Positions 15,506 through 23,695 of a stretch of 60,619 bases of DNA are shown here, in pieces. The notes under the pieces are model-generated. The model searched no databases. It saw only the letters and a list, made by a program, of their open reading frames with translations, and was not told the origin of the DNA. The translations under genes and the position numbers were made by a program. The DNA comes from Flavobacterium bizetiae (GTDB taxonomy: Bacteria > Bacteroidota > Bacteroidia > Flavobacteriales > Flavobacteriaceae): positions 1 to 60,619 of the forward strand of contig NZ_CADCSU010000189.1 in NCBI RefSeq assembly GCF_902804475.1, given 5' to 3'. Position 1 is the stretch's first letter; each line of letters begins with the position of its first letter.

Positions 15506-16219
15506 TTACTTTTTAAGCAAATATCTAATTACTGTTTCGGCTACGTGTAGGCCAAACAGCCCCGGCATATAACTGTTGGTTCCGTAGAATGACTTTTTAA
15601 AGTTCTTTCCGTCGGTAAGTTTTAAGCTTTTTTCGTCTTGAATTTCAGAAGAGAAAACTACTTTTAGTTTGTTTATTTTTTCTGCTTTCAGACGTTTTCT
15701 AATGGTTTTAGAAAAGTAACAATTGATGGTTTTCGAGATATCAGTCACTTTTACTTTAGAAGCCAACATTTTTCCGCCAGCGCCCATACTGCTTATGATT
15801 CTTACTCTTTTGCGTTTTGCTGCAATAATCAGGTTTAATTTTGGTGTAATACTGTCAATACAGTCCAAAACATAATCGAATTCCGGAGACACAATTTCAA
15901 AAGCTCTTTCCGGAGATAAAAATTCCTGAACACGCGTAAGTTTCAATTCGGGATTAATATCCATCAAACGATCTCCTACGATTGTAATTTTAGGTTGTCC
16001 TACAGTTGAATGTAAAGCAGGTAATTGTCTGTTGATATTGGTAATATCTACAACATCTCCGTCAACAATTGTCATGCTACCTACTCCTGCTCTTGCCAAA
16101 AACTCAGCTGCAAATGATCCCACTCCGCCTAATCCTACTACCAAAACATTTGAGTTTTGTAAATTTTGCAATCCTTCTTTTGTAAATAAAAGCTCGGCTC
16201 TTTCTGTCCACTCTGCCAT
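15506..16219 (-). CDS. tcdA: tRNA threonylcarbamoyladenosine dehydratase (ThiF/HesA family)
   Basis: 237 residues. The Rossmann ATP site 'NVLVVGLGGVGSFAAEFLARAGVG' followed by 'IVDGDVVDITNINRQ' defines the E1-like ThiF fold, and 'DYVLDCIDSITPKL' plus 'SSMGAGGKM' are typical of TcdA (CsdL), which cyclises t6A37 of tRNA to ct6A in an ATP-dependent step. It is cytoplasmic and slightly shorter than E. coli TcdA. It is the third gene of the run DUF1684, TatD-like, tcdA on the minus strand, with a repeat in the gap before it. Confidence 0.88.
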   Translation of the reverse strand: MAEWTERAELLFTKEGLQNLQNSNVLVVGLGGVGSFAAEFLARAGVGSMTIVDGDVVDITNINRQLPALHSTVGQPKITIVGDRLMDINPELKLTRVQEFLSPERAFEIVSPEFDYVLDCIDSITPKLNLIIAAKRKRVRIISSMGAGGKMLASKVKVTDISKTINCYFSKTIRKRLKAEKINKLKVVFSSEIQDEKSLKLTDGKNFKKSFYGTNSYMPGLFGLHVAETVIRYLLKK

Positions 16220-16269
16220 ATATCTTATTTTGTTGTTTTTTATTTGTTTTTAATATTTTGTTTCAGGTT

Positions 16270-16335
16270 TGTCATGCTGAGCGAAGTCGAAGCCCTTTCT
16301 AATTTTAAAGCCCTTCGACTTTGCTCAAGGTAACC
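16270..16335. repeat. Imperfect inverted repeat of the TTGTCA...GCGAAGTCGAAG family
   Basis: The left arm starts TTGTCATGCTGAGCGAAG at 16269-16270; the right arm (about 16307-16330) is its near-complement (CCCTTCGACTTTGCTCA). It is related to 13551, 30256 and 35029. Confidence 0.75.
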
Positions 16336-16347
16336 AACTTCATATTT

Positions 16348-16995
16348 TTACTTCTCAAAAACATTCCGATAATTACTTGAGATAAGCTCTTGTAATTCCT
16401 TAATTGTTATATTTTTATATTCTGATGCCAGATCGTAAACTTGTTCGATACTTTCTTCGATTGTATCTGTTTCCAGAAAAAACCGATCGTTTGGAGTATT
16501 CTGAAATACCGTTTTTAAATCCGGATTTTTTAATAAATATTTTCCAAATGAAAGATAAAATCCTGCTGCAATTAGTTGAGTAGCGAGATGATTGTTTTTA
16601 GAAAAACCATGAATAATCATCGGAACCGAAATTTTCATTTTCTTTTTAATGGCAATCACTTCCTGAAAAGCGGCAACGCAATGGATAACAACCGGCTTTT
16701 TGTATTTTTCGGCCAAAGCCAATTGTTTTTCAAAAACCAAAACTTGCTGATCTAACGGAATTTCTATTCGTTTGTCTAAGCCGCATTCGCCAATTGCCAG
16801 GCAATTTTCGGTTTGTAATTTTTCTTCAATAATTCTCAAATCTTCATCAGTTCGATCTTCCTTAATATACCACGGATGAATGCCAATAGAATAAAACGGA
16901 ATCGACGCATCAAACTCCTCCGGATATTGATTGACCAATTCTAAAATAGTAGATTGATTGGTAAATTGATGGGTATGAAAATTGAAAAATTGCAT
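16348..16995 (-). CDS. TatD-like metal-dependent hydrolase
   Basis: 215 residues. 'FNFHTHQF' gives the first metal ligand pair, 'IGECGLDKRIEIPLDQQVLVFEKQLALAEKYKKPVVIHC' the carboxylate and next His, and 'MIIHGFSKN' the later His; 'DRFFLETDTIEE' carries the final Asp. This is the TatD fold (metal-dependent DNase/hydrolase), but the protein is about 45 residues shorter than the usual 255-265. Its start codon overlaps the stop of the DUF1684 gene by one base (TAATG), so translation is coupled. Confidence 0.82.
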   Translation of the reverse strand: MQFFNFHTHQFTNQSTILELVNQYPEEFDASIPFYSIGIHPWYIKEDRTDEDLRIIEEKLQTENCLAIGECGLDKRIEIPLDQQVLVFEKQLALAEKYKKPVVIHCVAAFQEVIAIKKKMKISVPMIIHGFSKNNHLATQLIAAGFYLSFGKYLLKNPDLKTVFQNTPNDRFFLETDTIEESIEQVYDLASEYKNITIKELQELISSNYRNVFEK

Positions 16996-17594
16996 TAATG
17001 AAAAGTTTTTACCCCTGCTTTTATTTCAACATTCAAATCGTTTTCTAACGGAACTAACGGACAAGAATATTTATGATTGTAAGCGCAATACGGATTATAT
17101 GCCTGATTAAAATCTACCGCAAGTGTATTTCCTTTCGGGATTTTTAGATCAATATACCTTCCTCCTATATAACTTTCCTTTCCTGAAGTTAAATCTGAGA
17201 AAGGCAGAAACAAGTGATCTTTGTATTCTTTGGTTTTCGAAAGTTCTATATTTCTGTAAACATTCAGCTTAAGCTCTACTCCGTCTATAGTAAAATATAA
17301 AGTTCCATATTTAATATATTTTGGCGTTCTTGTTCCTGTGGTTTTCATTTCGAAAACTTTTTCATTTTTCGCCTTTTCAAATTTTGCATTCACAAAATAT
17401 TTACTGTTTATAGGATAAAAATCTAAAGTTTTGAAAGTCTTTAAATCTTCTTCCATCAACGGACTTGTTTTAGGATCAGCATATTCGCCATTTATGGTCT
17501 TCTGAAATTTTTCAGCTTCTTTTTGATCAAATTTATTTTGGGCAAAACAGAAATTTACAATCAGTAATACTAAAAAAGCAATAACATTTTTCAT
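16995..17594 (-). CDS. DUF1684 secreted protein
   Basis: 199 residues from the ATG at 17594, where a signal peptide begins (MKNVIAFLVLLIVNFCFAQ). The frame is open to 17699, but the extra residues have no signal-peptide character and would overlap the divergent MFS gene start. The DUF1684 pattern is clear: 'YADPKTSPLMEEDLKTFKTLDFYPI', 'RTPKYIKYGTLYFTIDGVELKLNVY' and 'FNQAYNPYCAYNHKYSCPLVP'. The last block contains the Asn-Pro-Tyr-Cys and Cys-Pro motifs of the family. Function unknown. First gene of a coupled pair with the TatD-like hydrolase. Confidence 0.88.
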   Translation of the reverse strand: MKNVIAFLVLLIVNFCFAQNKFDQKEAEKFQKTINGEYADPKTSPLMEEDLKTFKTLDFYPINSKYFVNAKFEKAKNEKVFEMKTTGTRTPKYIKYGTLYFTIDGVELKLNVYRNIELSKTKEYKDHLFLPFSDLTSGKESYIGGRYIDLKIPKGNTLAVDFNQAYNPYCAYNHKYSCPLVPLENDLNVEIKAGVKTFH

Positions 17595-17691
17595 CTTAGA
17601 AATTTTGAGCAAAAATAGTTTAAAAGTAACAAAGCAGCAACCGCTGATCCCTACAAAGTTTCGTAACTTTGTTGCAAATAACTTATTTATA

Positions 17692-18909
17692 ATGCTCAAG
17701 ACCGCTTTTAGTCACTACATCAATAATTTTAAAGGATTTTCGAGAGAAATTTGGATACTTACAATTGTTACTTTTATCAATCGTGCGGGAACGATGGTGC
17801 TTCCGTTTTTATCAAAATATTTAAAAGAAGATCTTCAATTTACATATAATCAGGTAGGTTGGATTATGGTGGCTTTTGGTTTAGGATCGATGTTGGGTTC
17901 ATGGTTGGGCGGAAAATTATCGGATAAAATTGGTTTTTACAGAATCATGATTTTCAGTTTATTTACGAGTGGAGTTTCGCTTTTCTTCATACAATACATT
18001 ACTACATTTTGGGCATTGTGTATCGCGATGTTTGTTTTAATGACCATTGCAGACATGTTTCGTCCGGCAATGTTTGTTTCGTTAGGCGCTTATGCTAAAC
18101 CAGAAAACAGAACAAGAGCCTTGACTTTGGTACGTTTAGCCGTGAATTTAGGTTTTGCTGCCGGTCCTGCTTTGGGTGGTTTGATTATTATGGGAATTGG
18201 ATATTCAGGTTTATTCTGGATAGATGGCGCTTCGTGTATTGTTTCGATTTCGATTTTTGCTTTATTGGTTAAAGAGAAGAAAAAAGTAGTTCACGAGGAT
18301 AAATCTGAAAGTGCTGCAGCGATAAAATCTGTTTTTCATGATAAAATCTTTTGGGTTTTCTTATTTGTAAGTTTTATCACGGCTATGATTTTCTTTCAGC
18401 TTTTTACGACTTTACCTTTATATCATAATGAGAAATTTGGTTTAAGCGAATTTCAAACCGGTTTATTAATGACTTTAAACGGATTACTAATCTTTGCGCT
18501 CGAAATGCCTACCGTTGGTTTTATGGAACGAAAGGGCTTTCCGAAGATCAGGATTATTATTCTCGGATCATTTATAATGGCGCTGAGTTTTTATTTATTG
18601 TTGATTAATGTTTGGGCGGGAATTCTCGTTATTAGTATGATTTGTATTTCGATTGGAGAAATCTTAACCTTTCCGTTTTCGAATGCATTTGCGCTGAGTC
18701 GGGCTCCGCGTGGACAGGAAGGCCGATATATGGCGCTTTATACAATGAGTTTTAGTTTGGCTCACATTATTAGTTCTAAAGTTGGTTTCGAAATCATCTC
18801 GAAATTAGGTTATCAGACCAATTGGTTTTTCATGGCTTCTATCGGAATTATTGCAACGCTTTGTTGTTTATGGATTAAGAAGGCATTGCATAAAGAGAAA
18901 GTTCTCTAA
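17692..18909 (+). CDS. MFS transporter (MdtH/YfcJ-like multidrug-type permease)
   Basis: 405 residues from the ATG at 17692. The frame is open back to 17605, but the added 29 residues are not membrane-like and lie in the divergent promoter gap. About 12 helices are visible, with the loop 2-3 motif 'GSWLGGKLSDKIGFYR' (GxLxDRxGrR type) and 'RLAVNLGFAAGPALGGLI' in helix 5, the drug/H+ antiporter signature. Substrate unknown. It is divergent from DUF1684 and has a possible TAACTTTG -7 box at 17664-17671. Confidence 0.82.
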   Translation: MLKTAFSHYINNFKGFSREIWILTIVTFINRAGTMVLPFLSKYLKEDLQFTYNQVGWIMVAFGLGSMLGSWLGGKLSDKIGFYRIMIFSLFTSGVSLFFIQYITTFWALCIAMFVLMTIADMFRPAMFVSLGAYAKPENRTRALTLVRLAVNLGFAAGPALGGLIIMGIGYSGLFWIDGASCIVSISIFALLVKEKKKVVHEDKSESAAAIKSVFHDKIFWVFLFVSFITAMIFFQLFTTLPLYHNEKFGLSEFQTGLLMTLNGLLIFALEMPTVGFMERKGFPKIRIIILGSFIMALSFYLLLINVWAGILVISMICISIGEILTFPFSNAFALSRAPRGQEGRYMALYTMSFSLAHIISSKVGFEIISKLGYQTNWFFMASIGIIATLCCLWIKKALHKEKVL

Positions 18910-19014
18910 AGATTTATTCTGCTTGTACTCATCTGACAAATTTTACTGCAAATAGATTAAAGCTGTATGTTTTAACCGCAATGCACGCTAGTTTTTTTTA
19001 TTTTTAGATTCTTA

Positions 19015-19074
19015 TATAAACGCAAAATTCGCAAGGCTATATCTACATAAAGCCTTGCGAATTTTGCGTTTATA
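19015..19074. repeat. 24-bp perfect inverted repeat, 12-base loop
   Basis: The arms 19015-19038 and 19051-19074 pair perfectly (TATAAACGCAAAATTC...). They sit 105 bases after the MFS stop. There is no T tract on either side, so it may be a bidirectional 3' end hairpin or a dispersed repeat. The rest of the 336-base gap 18910-19245 holds no gene, only this and the blaI operator array. Confidence 0.85.
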
Positions 19075-19173
19075 TTTGACTATTATAGAAAAACCTTGCT
19101 CCTGTTAGCCATCGGAATTACGGTTAACTCTCCCATCATTTTCAAGCTCTCAATTCTATTCAAACGTGTTTTT

Positions 19174-19218
19174 TAGTTAATTAACTACTTTTATAGTTGC
19201 GTAACTAAAAAAATAGTT
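19174..19218. promoter_or_regulatory. Array of five TAGTT/AACTA half-sites, candidate BlaI operators
   Basis: Half-sites alternate: TAGTT 19174, AACTA 19183, TAGTT 19194, AACTA 19203, TAGTT 19214. They form the perfect palindrome TAGTTAATTAACTA (19174-19187), TAGTT-N4-AACTA again at 19194-19207, and two AACTA-N6-TAGTT dyads (19183-19198, 19203-19218). The 9/11 spacing gives a 20-base period, two helical turns. It overlaps the blaI promoter. Confidence 0.65.
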
Positions 19219-19227
19219 GTAGGTTTG
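19197..19227 (+). promoter_or_regulatory. Promoter of the blaI-blaR1 operon, nested in the operator array
   Basis: TTG at 19197-19199, 20 bases, then TAGGTTTG at 19220-19227 (TAnnTTTG). The ATG at 19246 is 18 bases further. The dyad 19203-19218 fills the spacer, so a bound repressor would block RNA polymerase. Confidence 0.65.
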
Positions 19228-19245
19228 AATTAAAATTAGAAAAAC

Positions 19246-19614
19246 ATGCAAAAGTTAACCAACAAGGAAGAGGAAATCATGCAAATTTTATGGAAACTTA
19301 AAAAAGCATTCGTAAAAGAAATTCAGGCAGAAATTATTGAAGACCAACCTCATTACAACACACTTTCGACAATTGTTCGTAATCTGGAGGAAAAAGGTTT
19401 TGTGGGCCATAATGCATTTGGAAACACGCACCAATATTATCCTATAATTACTTTAGAAGCCTACAGCAAAAAGTATATGAATACTGCAATTGACAACTAT
19501 TTTAATAGTTCTTATAAAAATATGGTTTCGTTTTTTGCCAAAGAAGAGAAAATTTCGGCACAAGAATTACGCGAAATCCTGGCCATGATTGAATCTCCAA
19601 AAGAAGAAAAATAA
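19246..19614 (+). CDS. BlaI/MecI/CopY-family repressor, copy 1
   Basis: 122 residues. The winged-helix domain is 'MQKLTNKEEEIMQILWKLKKAFVKEI...PHYNTLSTIVRNLEEKGFVGH', nearly the textbook Penicillinase_R domain (PF03965), and the dimerisation helices end 'VSFFAKEEKISAQELREILAMI'. In staphylococcal BlaI and MecI, induction needs cleavage at an Asn-Phe bond just before 'AK'; here the matching pair is Phe-Phe. It begins a run of six genes and probably represses them through the half-site array upstream. The next gene, an M56 sensor protease, starts 5 bases after the stop, the usual repressor/sensor pairing. Confidence 0.92.
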   Translation: MQKLTNKEEEIMQILWKLKKAFVKEIQAEIIEDQPHYNTLSTIVRNLEEKGFVGHNAFGNTHQYYPIITLEAYSKKYMNTAIDNYFNSSYKNMVSFFAKEEKISAQELREILAMIESPKEEK

Positions 19615-19619
19615 TTATT

Positions 19620-21641
19620 ATGGAAGCATTTTTCATATTTATCGCAAAATCCAGTGGGCTATTAGTTTTGTTTTATTGTGCTTATTATTTTTTATTGCGC
19701 AAAGAGACTTTTTTTAATAGCAACAGATGGTTTTTATTGGCCGGATTAATCACTTCAGTCGTATTACCTTTTTTGGTGTATACCAAAGATATTTGGGTCG
19801 ATCCTACTCCAATGATAAATTTGAATCTTACTCAAATAAATATTTCTGAACCGGTAAAAGAATCTTTTCAGATCAATTGGAATTATATCATTATCGCTTT
19901 ATATAGTATTGGTTTTCTTGCTTTTGTATTGAAATTTTTAATGGATTTTAAAAGCTTAAATTCTCTTTTAAAAGGAAAAAAAGTATCTCAACAAGCTGAC
20001 TTTAAATTTATTGACACTACCGAAAACATAGCTCCATTCTCTTATTTTGATTATATCGTTTACAACTCATCAATGTATACGGCTATAGAATTAGAGAATA
20101 TTATTGAACATGAAAAAGTACACAGCGAGCAAAATCATACTGTAGATGTACTTATTTCGAGAGCTTTTTGCATCTTTTTTTGGTTCAATCCAATTGTGTG
20201 GGGGTATAAAAAAGCAATTACTCAAAATCTTGAGTTTATTGCCGATAAAGAAGCTGCGAAAAAAATCACCGACAAAAGAGCGTATCAATACACTCTTTTA
20301 AAAATAACAACACATGAAAATTGTGTTGCTATCACCAATCATTTTTATCAATCATTAATCAAAAAACGAATTGTTATGTTAAACAAAAATCAATCAAAAA
20401 AACGAAACTCCTGGAAGTTTTGCGTTGTTGTTCCGGCACTTATTGCTTTTGTTCTTTTATTTCAAATTGAAACTGTTGCGCATGAAAAACCTCAAATTGT
20501 AACGGCAAAAAGCAATTTAGGAGGAATGGATGTTTTTAAAATTACAAAAACAACCACAGACGGAGAATTCAATCAAAAAACAAAATTACTAAAGGAGAAT
20601 TTTGATATTACAGCAAGTTTTTCAGATTTAGAAAGAAACTCGAAAGGCGAACTGACTGCTATTAAAATCGAATTAAAAAAAGGAAACGAAATTTCGAAAC
20701 AAATGCAGGTTAAAGGAGATGATGCGATCAAAGCTTTTGCTATCATTGTCTCTACGCTTGAAAACGGAAAATTAACTATCGATTTTAAAAGTGATGAATC
20801 ATCAATTACCGATAACAATATACAAGCATTAAGTAATTCAGTTGCGGCCGGAGAAAAAGAGATTTTTATTAATGGCGAAAAATCAACTGAAGAGGATTTG
20901 GCAAAACTGGATTCTAAGGAAATAGAAAGTGTAGATGTTTCAAAAAAATCAGGTAAAACAATTATTACTGTTATTACCAAACATCTTACTAAATCTTTTA
21001 AAATTAGTGATAAAGAAATTTATATTAATGGTGTAAAATCGAACGAAAAAGAACTTTCACTTTTAGATCAGAAAACAATTGACAAAGTAGATGTAAACAC
21101 TAAAGAAAACACAATAAGCATCACTACAAAAACTGTAACCAGCACTTCTAATAACGGTACTGTAAAAACAAACTCACAGGTTACAACAATAGTAAATCAA
21201 CAGGAAAAACCGCTTGTAGTGATCAATGGTGATTTAGCAAGTCCTGATTTTGACACTAAAGATATGGATCCGAACAAAATTAGCAGTATAAATGTCCTGA
21301 AAGGAGAAAAAGCCACTGCAAAATATGGTTCGGACGGAAAAAATGGTGTAATAGAAATTACTACCAAAACTCCAACAGACAAAGATGGTAATGAAAAGAA
21401 GGTTTACAAAGGATATCCAATAATTAAAAGTAACACCAGCGAATCATCAACTACTACCCAATCTGATAAAAAAGACAAACAATTAATAATTGTTGACGGA
21501 GTAATCGTAAAAGATAAAAGTCTGGGTGAATTAGATAAATTAGACATCAAAAAGATGGAAATTTTTAAAGGATCTGAAGCTGTAGCCAAATACGGTGAAA
21601 AAGGAAAAGACGGCGTAATTGTTATTACGACAAGAAAATAA
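19620..21641 (+). CDS. BlaR1-type M56 membrane metallopeptidase with TonB-plug-like C-terminal modules (copy 1)
   Basis: 673 residues. Helices 1-3 lie at about 1-20, 35-55 and 85-110. The M56 catalytic loop 'ELENIIEHEKVHSEQNHTVDVL' has the zinc motif HEKVH, and 'QNLEFIADKEA' supplies the third ligand. Helix 4 is about 262-282 ('VVVPALIAFVLLFQIE'). The outer region lacks the penicillin-binding fold of staphylococcal BlaR1. Instead, about residues 410-673 repeat a short unit: 'EIFINGEKSTEEDLAKLD', 'EIYINGVKSNEKELSLLD', 'PLVVINGDLASPDFDTKDMD' and 'LIIVDGVIVKDKSLGELDK', the last two followed by 'FKG/LKGE..AKYG..GK.GVI.ITT', the TonB-receptor plug signature. It likely senses an envelope signal and triggers inactivation of BlaI. 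Confidence 0.85.
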   Translation: MEAFFIFIAKSSGLLVLFYCAYYFLLRKETFFNSNRWFLLAGLITSVVLPFLVYTKDIWVDPTPMINLNLTQINISEPVKESFQINWNYIIIALYSIGFLAFVLKFLMDFKSLNSLLKGKKVSQQADFKFIDTTENIAPFSYFDYIVYNSSMYTAIELENIIEHEKVHSEQNHTVDVLISRAFCIFFWFNPIVWGYKKAITQNLEFIADKEAAKKITDKRAYQYTLLKITTHENCVAITNHFYQSLIKKRIVMLNKNQSKKRNSWKFCVVVPALIAFVLLFQIETVAHEKPQIVTAKSNLGGMDVFKITKTTTDGEFNQKTKLLKENFDITASFSDLERNSKGELTAIKIELKKGNEISKQMQVKGDDAIKAFAIIVSTLENGKLTIDFKSDESSITDNNIQALSNSVAAGEKEIFINGEKSTEEDLAKLDSKEIESVDVSKKSGKTIITVITKHLTKSFKISDKEIYINGVKSNEKELSLLDQKTIDKVDVNTKENTISITTKTVTSTSNNGTVKTNSQVTTIVNQQEKPLVVINGDLASPDFDTKDMDPNKISSINVLKGEKATAKYGSDGKNGVIEITTKTPTDKDGNEKKVYKGYPIIKSNTSESSTTTQSDKKDKQLIIVDGVIVKDKSLGELDKLDIKKMEIFKGSEAVAKYGEKGKDGVIVITTRK

Positions 21642-21690
21642 TTCAAAGCTTAGTTGTAATTAAACCTTCAAAAAAGATAAATAAATATTT

Positions 21691-23295
21691 ATGGAAACAC
21701 TCTTCACATTTATCGCAAAATCAACAGGTTTATTAGTATTGTTTTACTGTGCTTATTATTTTTTACTGCGCAAAGAGACTTTTTTTAATAGTAACAGATG
21801 GTTTTTATTAGCCGGGTTAGTTACCTCTATTGTATTGCCTTTTGTTGTATATACCAAAACAGTTTGGGTCGATCCTACTCCATTTTTAGTAAATGGTTCT
21901 CAAATTTATACGCCGGAACCTAACGCAGCTGAATCTTTTACAATCGATTGGAATTTAGCTTTAATAGCAATTTATGTTATGGGTTTTCTGGGCTTATTAC
22001 TAAAGTTTGCTTTTGATTTTTATAGCCTGAATTCTGTGCTAAAAGGCAAAAAAGTAAAACAACAAGCTGATTTTAAATTTGTAGACATTAACGAAAATAT
22101 TGCTCCTTTCTCCTACTTTGATTATATCGTGTACAACTCATCACTGTACAGCGCCTCAGAGTTAGAAAGTATTCTTGAACATGAAAAAGTACACAGCGAG
22201 CAAAATCATACTATAGATGTTTTAGTATCGAGAATCTTTTGTGTGTTGTTTTGGTTCAATCCAATTATTTGGCTGTACAAAAAAGCCATATTGCAAAATC
22301 TGGAGTTTATTGCTGATAGCGAGGCTGCACAAAAAATATCCGACAAAAAAGCGTATCAATACACGCTTTTAAAAATAACAACACATGAAAATTGTGTTGC
22401 CATTACCAATCATTTTTATCAATCATTAATCAAAAAACGAATTATTATGTTAAACAAAAAACAATCAAAAAAGAGAAATTCCTGGAAGTTCTATGTGATC
22501 ATTCCGGCGCTGGTAGCTTTTGTTCTTTTATTTCAGGTTGAAGTAATTGCAAAAGAAAGACAACAAATTCTAAAAGAAAATTCAGGAGAAATTGCGTCTG
22601 TTGATATTTACAAAGTCAAAAAGAATTCTACGGATGCTGAATTAAAAGAAATCAAAGAGAAATTAAAAGCGATTCATAATATTGACTTTGAAGCTTCTGA
22701 TATAAAAAGAAATGCCGAAAGCGATCTGACTTCGATTAAAATTGACATCAAAATTGGCAAGAACGAATCACAATCTATTCAGACTGGAGGAAGCAAGCCT
22801 ATCAAAAATTTTGGAATAATCGTTACAACAGAGAAAGACGGCAGTAAAAAAGTAGGTTTTCAAACTGGTGATGAATCAGGTAAAGACCAACAAAACTCTA
22901 CCAGTAAAACAATAACTATTAAACAAGACGCTAAAAGCAATACTAATTCTGCTAAAAATGCTAAAAATAATTCTACTTCTGATAAAAACACTAGTGCAAG
23001 TACTAGTACTAATGTTGTAAATGCTGATGTAAATACTTCTTATAGCTATAATATAAATAGTAACATCAAGGACGGAACTGTTATTACGGTATCTTCTTCG
23101 AGTAGTGATAATGCGAAAAAATCAGATCCATTGGTAATTGTTGATGGTGTTGTAATTACCTCAAATAATAGTGCCGAAGATCTTCAGGAGCTTAATATCA
23201 AAACGATGAATGTTTTTAAAGGTCCGGAGGCTGCGAAAAAATATGGTGAAGAAGGTAAAAACGGAGTAATTGTAATCGAAACTAAAAAAGAATAG
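21691..23295 (+). CDS. BlaR1-type M56 membrane metallopeptidase, copy 2
   Basis: 534 residues, closely related to the preceding gene in its first 290 residues, including the HEKVH site ('ILEHEKVHSEQNHTIDVL'), 'QNLEFIADSEA' and helix 4. The nucleotide sequence in the 22380-22440 stretch is nearly identical to that of copy 1. After helix 4 it keeps the 'VDIYKVKKNSTDAELKEIKEKLKAIHNIDFEASDIKRN' domain shared by all three copies. It then has a long Ser/Thr/Asn/Lys-rich linker (about 395-465) and a single plug-like module ('PLVIVDGVVITSNNSAEDLQELNIKTMNVFKGPEAAKKYG'). It is 49 bases downstream of copy 1 without its own BlaI, so it probably shares one. Confidence 0.85.
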   Translation: METLFTFIAKSTGLLVLFYCAYYFLLRKETFFNSNRWFLLAGLVTSIVLPFVVYTKTVWVDPTPFLVNGSQIYTPEPNAAESFTIDWNLALIAIYVMGFLGLLLKFAFDFYSLNSVLKGKKVKQQADFKFVDINENIAPFSYFDYIVYNSSLYSASELESILEHEKVHSEQNHTIDVLVSRIFCVLFWFNPIIWLYKKAILQNLEFIADSEAAQKISDKKAYQYTLLKITTHENCVAITNHFYQSLIKKRIIMLNKKQSKKRNSWKFYVIIPALVAFVLLFQVEVIAKERQQILKENSGEIASVDIYKVKKNSTDAELKEIKEKLKAIHNIDFEASDIKRNAESDLTSIKIDIKIGKNESQSIQTGGSKPIKNFGIIVTTEKDGSKKVGFQTGDESGKDQQNSTSKTITIKQDAKSNTNSAKNAKNNSTSDKNTSASTSTNVVNADVNTSYSYNINSNIKDGTVITVSSSSSDNAKKSDPLVIVDGVVITSNNSAEDLQELNIKTMNVFKGPEAAKKYGEEGKNGVIVIETKKE

Positions 23296-23298
23296 TTT
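23279..23298. promoter_or_regulatory. Weak AAACTA / TAGTTT dyad before the second blaI
   Basis: AAACTA-N8-TAGTTT spans the stop codon of the second M56 gene. The half-sites match those upstream of the first blaI, but the spacing differs (8 rather than 4 or 6). It could give internal control of the blaI-2 part of the operon; weak evidence. Confidence 0.3.
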
Positions 23299-23321
23299 CA
23301 GTTACTTAAAAAACTAAAATC

Positions 23322-23690
23322 ATGCAAAAGTTAACCAATAAAGAAGAAGAAATCATGCACATTTTATGGAGGCTTAAAAAAGCATTTGTAAAAGAAATAC
23401 AAGCCGAGATTACTGAAGAGCAGCCGCATTACAACACGCTTTCGACAATTGTACGCAATCTTGAAGAGAAAGGTTTTGTAGGTCATAATGCTTTTGGAAA
23501 CACGCATCAATATTATCCGGTAGTTACGTTGGAAGCATATAGTAAAAAGTATATGAATACTGCAATCGACAACTACTTTAATAGTTCTTATAAAAATATG
23601 GTTTCGTTTTTTGCTAAAGAAGAAAAAATTTCTGCAGCAGAATTACGCGAAATCTTAGCTATGATTGAAACTTCAAAAGAAGCAATATAA
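23322..23690 (+). CDS. BlaI/MecI/CopY-family repressor, copy 2
   Basis: 122 residues; I count about 11 differences from copy 1 over the whole length, half of them in the last seven residues. The DNA-binding helices are identical (HYNTLSTIVRNLEEKGFVGH), so both repressors should read the same operator and could form mixed dimers. The Phe-Phe pair at the expected cleavage site is also shared. It starts 26 bases after the second M56 gene, and the third M56 gene starts 5 bases after its stop, the same spacing as in the first pair. A duplication of a blaI-blaR1 unit is the simplest explanation. Confidence 0.92.
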   Translation: MQKLTNKEEEIMHILWRLKKAFVKEIQAEITEEQPHYNTLSTIVRNLEEKGFVGHNAFGNTHQYYPVVTLEAYSKKYMNTAIDNYFNSSYKNMVSFFAKEEKISAAELREILAMIETSKEAI

Positions 23691-23695
23691 TTGTT

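Noticed and set aside
16032..16253. 73-residue plus-strand frame overlapping tcdA
   Set aside because: It lies opposite the conserved ATP-binding region of TcdA and has no family features.
17605..17691. Longer start for the MFS transporter
   Set aside because: The extra residues are not membrane-like and would overlap the DUF1684 promoter region.
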